The notes beneath the pieces are model-generated. The model ran no database searches, was not told the origin of the DNA, and saw only the letters and a program-made list of their open reading frames with translations. Positions 61,119 to 64,000 of a DNA stretch of 64,000 nt are shown piece by piece; position 1 is the stretch's first letter, and every line of letters starts with the position of its first letter. The DNA comes from Prevotella melaninogenica (lineage in GTDB: Bacteria; Bacteroidota; Bacteroidia; Bacteroidales; Bacteroidaceae), in contig NZ_CP072350.1 in NCBI RefSeq assembly GCF_018127965.1, forward strand, positions 1 through 64,000, written 5' to 3'. Made by a program: the position numbers and the translations under genes.

Positions 61119-61984
61119 TTATTTATAGGTAGTTTCTTGATAAGCACGAGGTGTCAAGCCTGTTTCGCGTTTAAAAAACTTAGAAAAAGCAGAAGCACTG
61201 GGAAAATTCATACGATTTGCAATCTCATAAGCCATCATCCCATTGGTTTTCAGCAGTAACTTTGCCTCTTGTATGGTGGCTCGGTTAATCCAATACATCA
61301 CACTCTGACCACTTGCCTTCTTTATCGTCGCAGAAAGATGATGCGGTGTTACATGCAGTTGAGAGGCATAATAAGGGATTGAGCGTTCCTGCATACAATG
61401 CTGTTTTATCAGCCGTTTGAATTGAAGGAATAGTTCTTGAGTACGTGTAGAGCCTTCATTCTGAACGTTTTGTGATACCATCTCGTTTAATTCTTGTACA
61501 TCAGCAACAATCGTTTTAGACAAAATTGTGCGGTTTTTCGACGATAAGGAGAAAGGTGTACGACATCCCATAAAAGATAGTACATCCTCAGTAATCTGTC
61601 AAATTCTGCAGGGGAAGTTTTGTATACCACCTCATCAGACATCTCAACGCTATCCCTAAACACAACAGCCATCACACGAGCATCGTCAGAAATCTTATTA
61701 ACTTCAACGATTGTGTCGGCAGGACTCAACATAACATTTCCTTTCTCAATGTGATAATCCTGCAGATTGATACAGACCTCTGCACTACCTTCCAACAAAA
61801 GAATGAAACGCGGCTCTACCATCTGGTAGATTTCTTCTTTATTAAAAACAGGAATCCGCTGTACACTTCCGTTAAGGATAAGAACCAAATCGTCGTTGAC
61901 AAAGAACTTATCCTGCTGGCTAAGAACTTCATTCAAATTCAGGTTATCTACCGAAAGATGGTTTATAACTTTCGTAGTACTCAT
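61119..61984 (-). pseudogene. AraC-family regulator, split by a -1 frameshift
   Basis: The 5' part (61487-61984) encodes a cupin-like sensor domain (FILLLEGSAEVCINLQDYHI, KGNVMLSPADTIVEVNKIS), then LLWDVVHLSPYRRKTAQF. The 3' part (from about 61571, other frame) continues LSKTIVADVQELNEMV and carries the two helix-turn-helix motifs (IPYYASQLHVTPHHLSATIK; MAYEIANRMNFPSASAFSKF, then FKRETGLTPRAYQ). The break lies in a T run (four T, complement of 61522-61525); one extra T rejoins the frames. The whole protein would be about 288 residues. IS copy 3 lies 110 bases downstream. A -7 element TAAATTTG is at 62013-62020. Confidence 0.82.
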
Positions 61985-62143
61985 AAAATGTCCTTTTTGT
62001 ATGATTTAATTGCAAATTTACTATTATTCTAATGAAATAAAGAATAATCTTAATACAAATCGTACAAAAAGGCAATTTTATCTAATCTTTGGATAATCAG
62101 ATAATAAGAAAGATAGGATATATTTGTGGGTCTTCAGGATTTT

Positions 62144-62700
62144 GGAGTGATAAGGTTTGCTACTTAAGGTTAGGTTTCTGACGAAATGTCACACAGAGGC
62201 ACGGAGTGGACGGAGGATTTTAAAACAAAGCAATGGAAGTCACGGAGGCACCGTTGGTGCATAGAGCAACGGAGCTTGTTTGTCAATGCTATTAGCAATT
62301 ATTGCTGTCCGATAAAAATAAACTGAAAGTTCTGTACCTCTTTATCCATCGGTGTTGCATCCGTTTTACTTATCCATGGGCTTGGTTTTCAGTTTCAAAC
62401 TGTAAGCATTATAAAATGTGCTTATATTGACAAGGAAAGCCCTATAATAACCAGATAAATTAATGAAATCATAAGTTTAAGTCTATTTTAACTAACACAG
62501 ATAACTCCAAAAAAGTTTTATCGGACACCAATAATTAGCAATTTATCTACAAAGCGTTTACCTCAAAATAGTTATCAAAAATCTGTACGCTACACCTCCG
62601 CCGTTCTTTGTGCCGTCGGCACCTCCTTAACATTGCGTTTACCTCCGTCCCCTCCGTGACTCCGTGTGCCTATGATATAAGACTTTAAGTTTATCACTCC
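62144..62700. repeat. MITE-like element, copy 4, interrupted
   Basis: The ends GGAGTGATAA and TTATCACTCC are intact. The body matches copy 1, but a second element plus its target duplication (245 bases in all) has been inserted in the middle. Confidence 0.85.
62300..62535. mobile_element. 236-bp MITE nested in MITE-like copy 4
   Basis: The inverted ends TATTGCTGTCCGATAAAA and TTTTATCGGACACCAATA match at 17 of 18 bases. They are flanked by the 9-bp duplication ATTAGCAAT (62291-62299 and 62536-62544). Without the insert, the host element's CTATTAGCAATTTAT is restored as in the other copies. It has no coding capacity, so it was moved by a transposase encoded elsewhere. Confidence 0.9.
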
Positions 62701-62746
62701 ACATTTCGAAAAAGCCCTTTTATTTGTAAACAAAAACTCAGCACTC

Positions 62747-62899
62747 AAAAATGAAGGGATGCTTAATTGGATTCGAAAAGACGCCTAATTGGCTTGCAAA
62801 AGATGCCCTTTTGAGAGCTTATTAACGCCCTTTTGGAGTCCAATTAAGCACCTTTTCAAAGACACTCTTATAACTATCTGATTACATGATGATTACAAG
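62747..62899. repeat. AACGCCCTTTT repeat module, copy 4
   Basis: ATTCGAAAAGACGCCTAATT, AAAGATGCCCTTTTGAGAGC, TTAACGCCCTTTTGGAGTCC, AATTAAGCACCTTTT and CTGATTACATG occur in the same order as the other copies. Confidence 0.8.
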
Positions 62900-63005
62900 A
62901 GGCGCAATATTAGTCATCTTTAGCATACAAATAGGATGTAAAAGCATGTATTTTTGTAAATAAGTTTCAACAAAATAGTTGCTAAAATGAACGCAGAAAA
63001 ACATT

Positions 63006-64000
63006 CTATCTCTGCCACCACATACGTGTTGCATAATCGTCAGGACCACCTAAAAGTTCGACAGCCTTATCGTAATTACTGCGATTATAAATCTGTTGAT
63101 TCTTATCAAAAGGTATTCTATTAGGCGTCAACAACGTATAACCGTTTGTTGCCTGTGGTACAGAGAAGATACGAGGATAACCCGTACGCCGAATCTCGTT
63201 CCATGCTTCCTGACCATTCGGGAACAAAGCTATCCACTTCTGCGTAATCAATCGCTCCATTTTCTCATCCATAGGCGCATTGTCATCCCATTTAATGGTA
63301 ATCGTAGAAGCCTTTGCTGCCGCACCACCAAAGCCACCTAAAGCATCTGCATAGTTAGCTTCTGTCGAAGTGTCATCCAACAAATAGTTTACAACACCAT
63401 CTGCTCCCCATTGATTGAAAGACAGTGTTACGCCTCGTTCATAATACTCCTTGGCAGTACCACCACCCATATTCCAACCATGCAAGACGCCTTCCGCCTT
63501 ACAAAATGCCATTTCCGATGCAGTGAGCCATAAACTTGGTGTCGTTTCTTGCACATTGACTGTTGAATAAAGACGCTTAGCAACAACATTACTCCCTATC
63601 GCTGCTCCAGCCCGACAGCCAATATATTTACGCAGCCCTGCCGTCATAGGCTGTAGGAAATACATAGTCATTCGTGGGTCTTTATATCCCGTCATATAAC
63701 TTTCGATATCAGCACAGACACGACTGTCACCCCACGAAACGGCTGTTGTCCATAAACCCGATTTATTATAACGGACAGCACAGTTATCATCATTCCCTTC
63801 TATGACGCCATCTCTCACCGCTTGTTCAGCCAACGAGCGTGCCAACGTTGGTTCTACATTACTGATACGCACAGCAATGCGTAGTTTAAGCGAATTAGCA
63901 AACTTACGCCACTTATTGAAGTCACCTTTATAAACGAGGTCATATGGTGCAAAGGCTATCATATCCTTAGCAAGATGCGTGTCAGATGAAATGTAAGCAG
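63006..64000 (-). CDS. SusD/RagB-family lipoprotein, 3' part (runs off the window)
   Basis: At least 331 residues; the frame stays open to base 64000, so the N-terminus lies beyond the window. It matches SusD-like proteins: YKGDFNKWRKFANSLKLRIA, then YFLQPMTAGLRKYIG, PSLWLTASEMAFCKAEGVLH, EKMERLITQKWIALFPNGQE and AWNEIRRTGYPRIF. The closing IPFDKNQQIYNRSNYDKAVE and a tryptophan-rich end (MWWQR) are typical. A SusC gene is expected upstream, outside the window. The ligand is unknown. Confidence 0.92.
   Translation of the reverse strand, partial: AYISSDTHLAKDMIAFAPYDLVYKGDFNKWRKFANSLKLRIAVRISNVEPTLARSLAEQAVRDGVIEGNDDNCAVRYNKSGLWTTAVSWGDSRVCADIESYMTGYKDPRMTMYFLQPMTAGLRKYIGCRAGAAIGSNVVAKRLYSTVNVQETTPSLWLTASEMAFCKAEGVLHGWNMGGGTAKEYYERGVTLSFNQWGADGVVNYLLDDTSTEANYADALGGFGGAAAKASTITIKWDDNAPMDEKMERLITQKWIALFPNGQEAWNEIRRTGYPRIFSVPQATNGYTLLTPNRIPFDKNQQIYNRSNYDKAVELLGGPDDYATRMWWQR

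Larger units (their letters stand above)
61985..63005. other. 1-kb gap with nested repeats
   Basis: No gene is seen. It contains the AraC upstream region, MITE-like copy 4 (62144-62700) with a 236-bp element inside it (62300-62535), and the AACGCCCTTTT module copy 4 (62747-62899). Confidence 0.8.

Overview
The window reads as a chromosomal segment of a Bacteroidales bacterium, most likely Prevotella in the broad sense. The evidence is SusC/SusD pairs, GldB-like and DUF4843/PKD-like lipoproteins, IS1380- and IS1634-like insertion sequences, a smalltalk peptide, and the Bacteroidetes promoter form. Seven promoters match TTG-N20-TAnnTTTG with a spacer of exactly 20 bases.

Layout. 0-4.3 kb: a small membrane gene split by IS copy 1, then membrane and secreted hypothetical proteins and a block of direct repeats. 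4.3-5.8 kb: infC-rpmI-rplT on the minus strand with its own promoter. 5.8-20.4 kb: an accessory island. 20.4-24.9 kb: thrS, a TPR protein, def, ruvX and a SPOR lipoprotein, all minus. thrS-infC-rpmI-rplT is normally contiguous in this phylum, so the island appears to have opened that operon. It carries a frameshifted HU-like gene plus a smalltalk peptide on one side and a BT4734/DUF3987 protein plus DUF5675 on the other. Between them lie an OLD-like ATPase with a nonsense-truncated partner, IS copy 2, an IS1380 element, and a coiled-coil/DUF3127 cluster. Palindromic and AT-rich repeats fill the edges.

25-26 kb: a YtxH / DUF1469 / basic-protein operon (YqjD-YqjE-like). 26.9-39.6 kb: a minus-strand operon running SusC, SusD, DUF4843, PKD-like lipoprotein, a metalloprotease-like protein that has lost all three zinc histidines, and an intact HExxHxxGxxH metalloprotease. 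40.5-50 kb: a small lipoprotein, an FHS sugar transporter, ispH with an inserted segment, and a large alpha-2-macroglobulin-like protein without the thioester motif.

49.7-53.9 kb: the most unusual cluster. It has five tandem paralogues, each with an N-terminal CxxxCxxC cysteine domain, a hydrophobic segment and a carboxypeptidase-regulatory-like beta domain, read into a small radical SAM activase-like gene. 54.4-58.3 kb: a GldB-like lipoprotein, a glycosyltransferase, mtaB and a small lipoprotein. 58.3-64 kb: IS copy 3, a frameshifted AraC-type regulator, nested MITE-like repeats and the 3' part of a SusD-like gene.

At least five genes look broken by frameshift or nonsense changes and one by an IS. 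At least four dispersed repeat families occupy most of the long intergenic gaps. No tRNA, rRNA or CRISPR array was seen.
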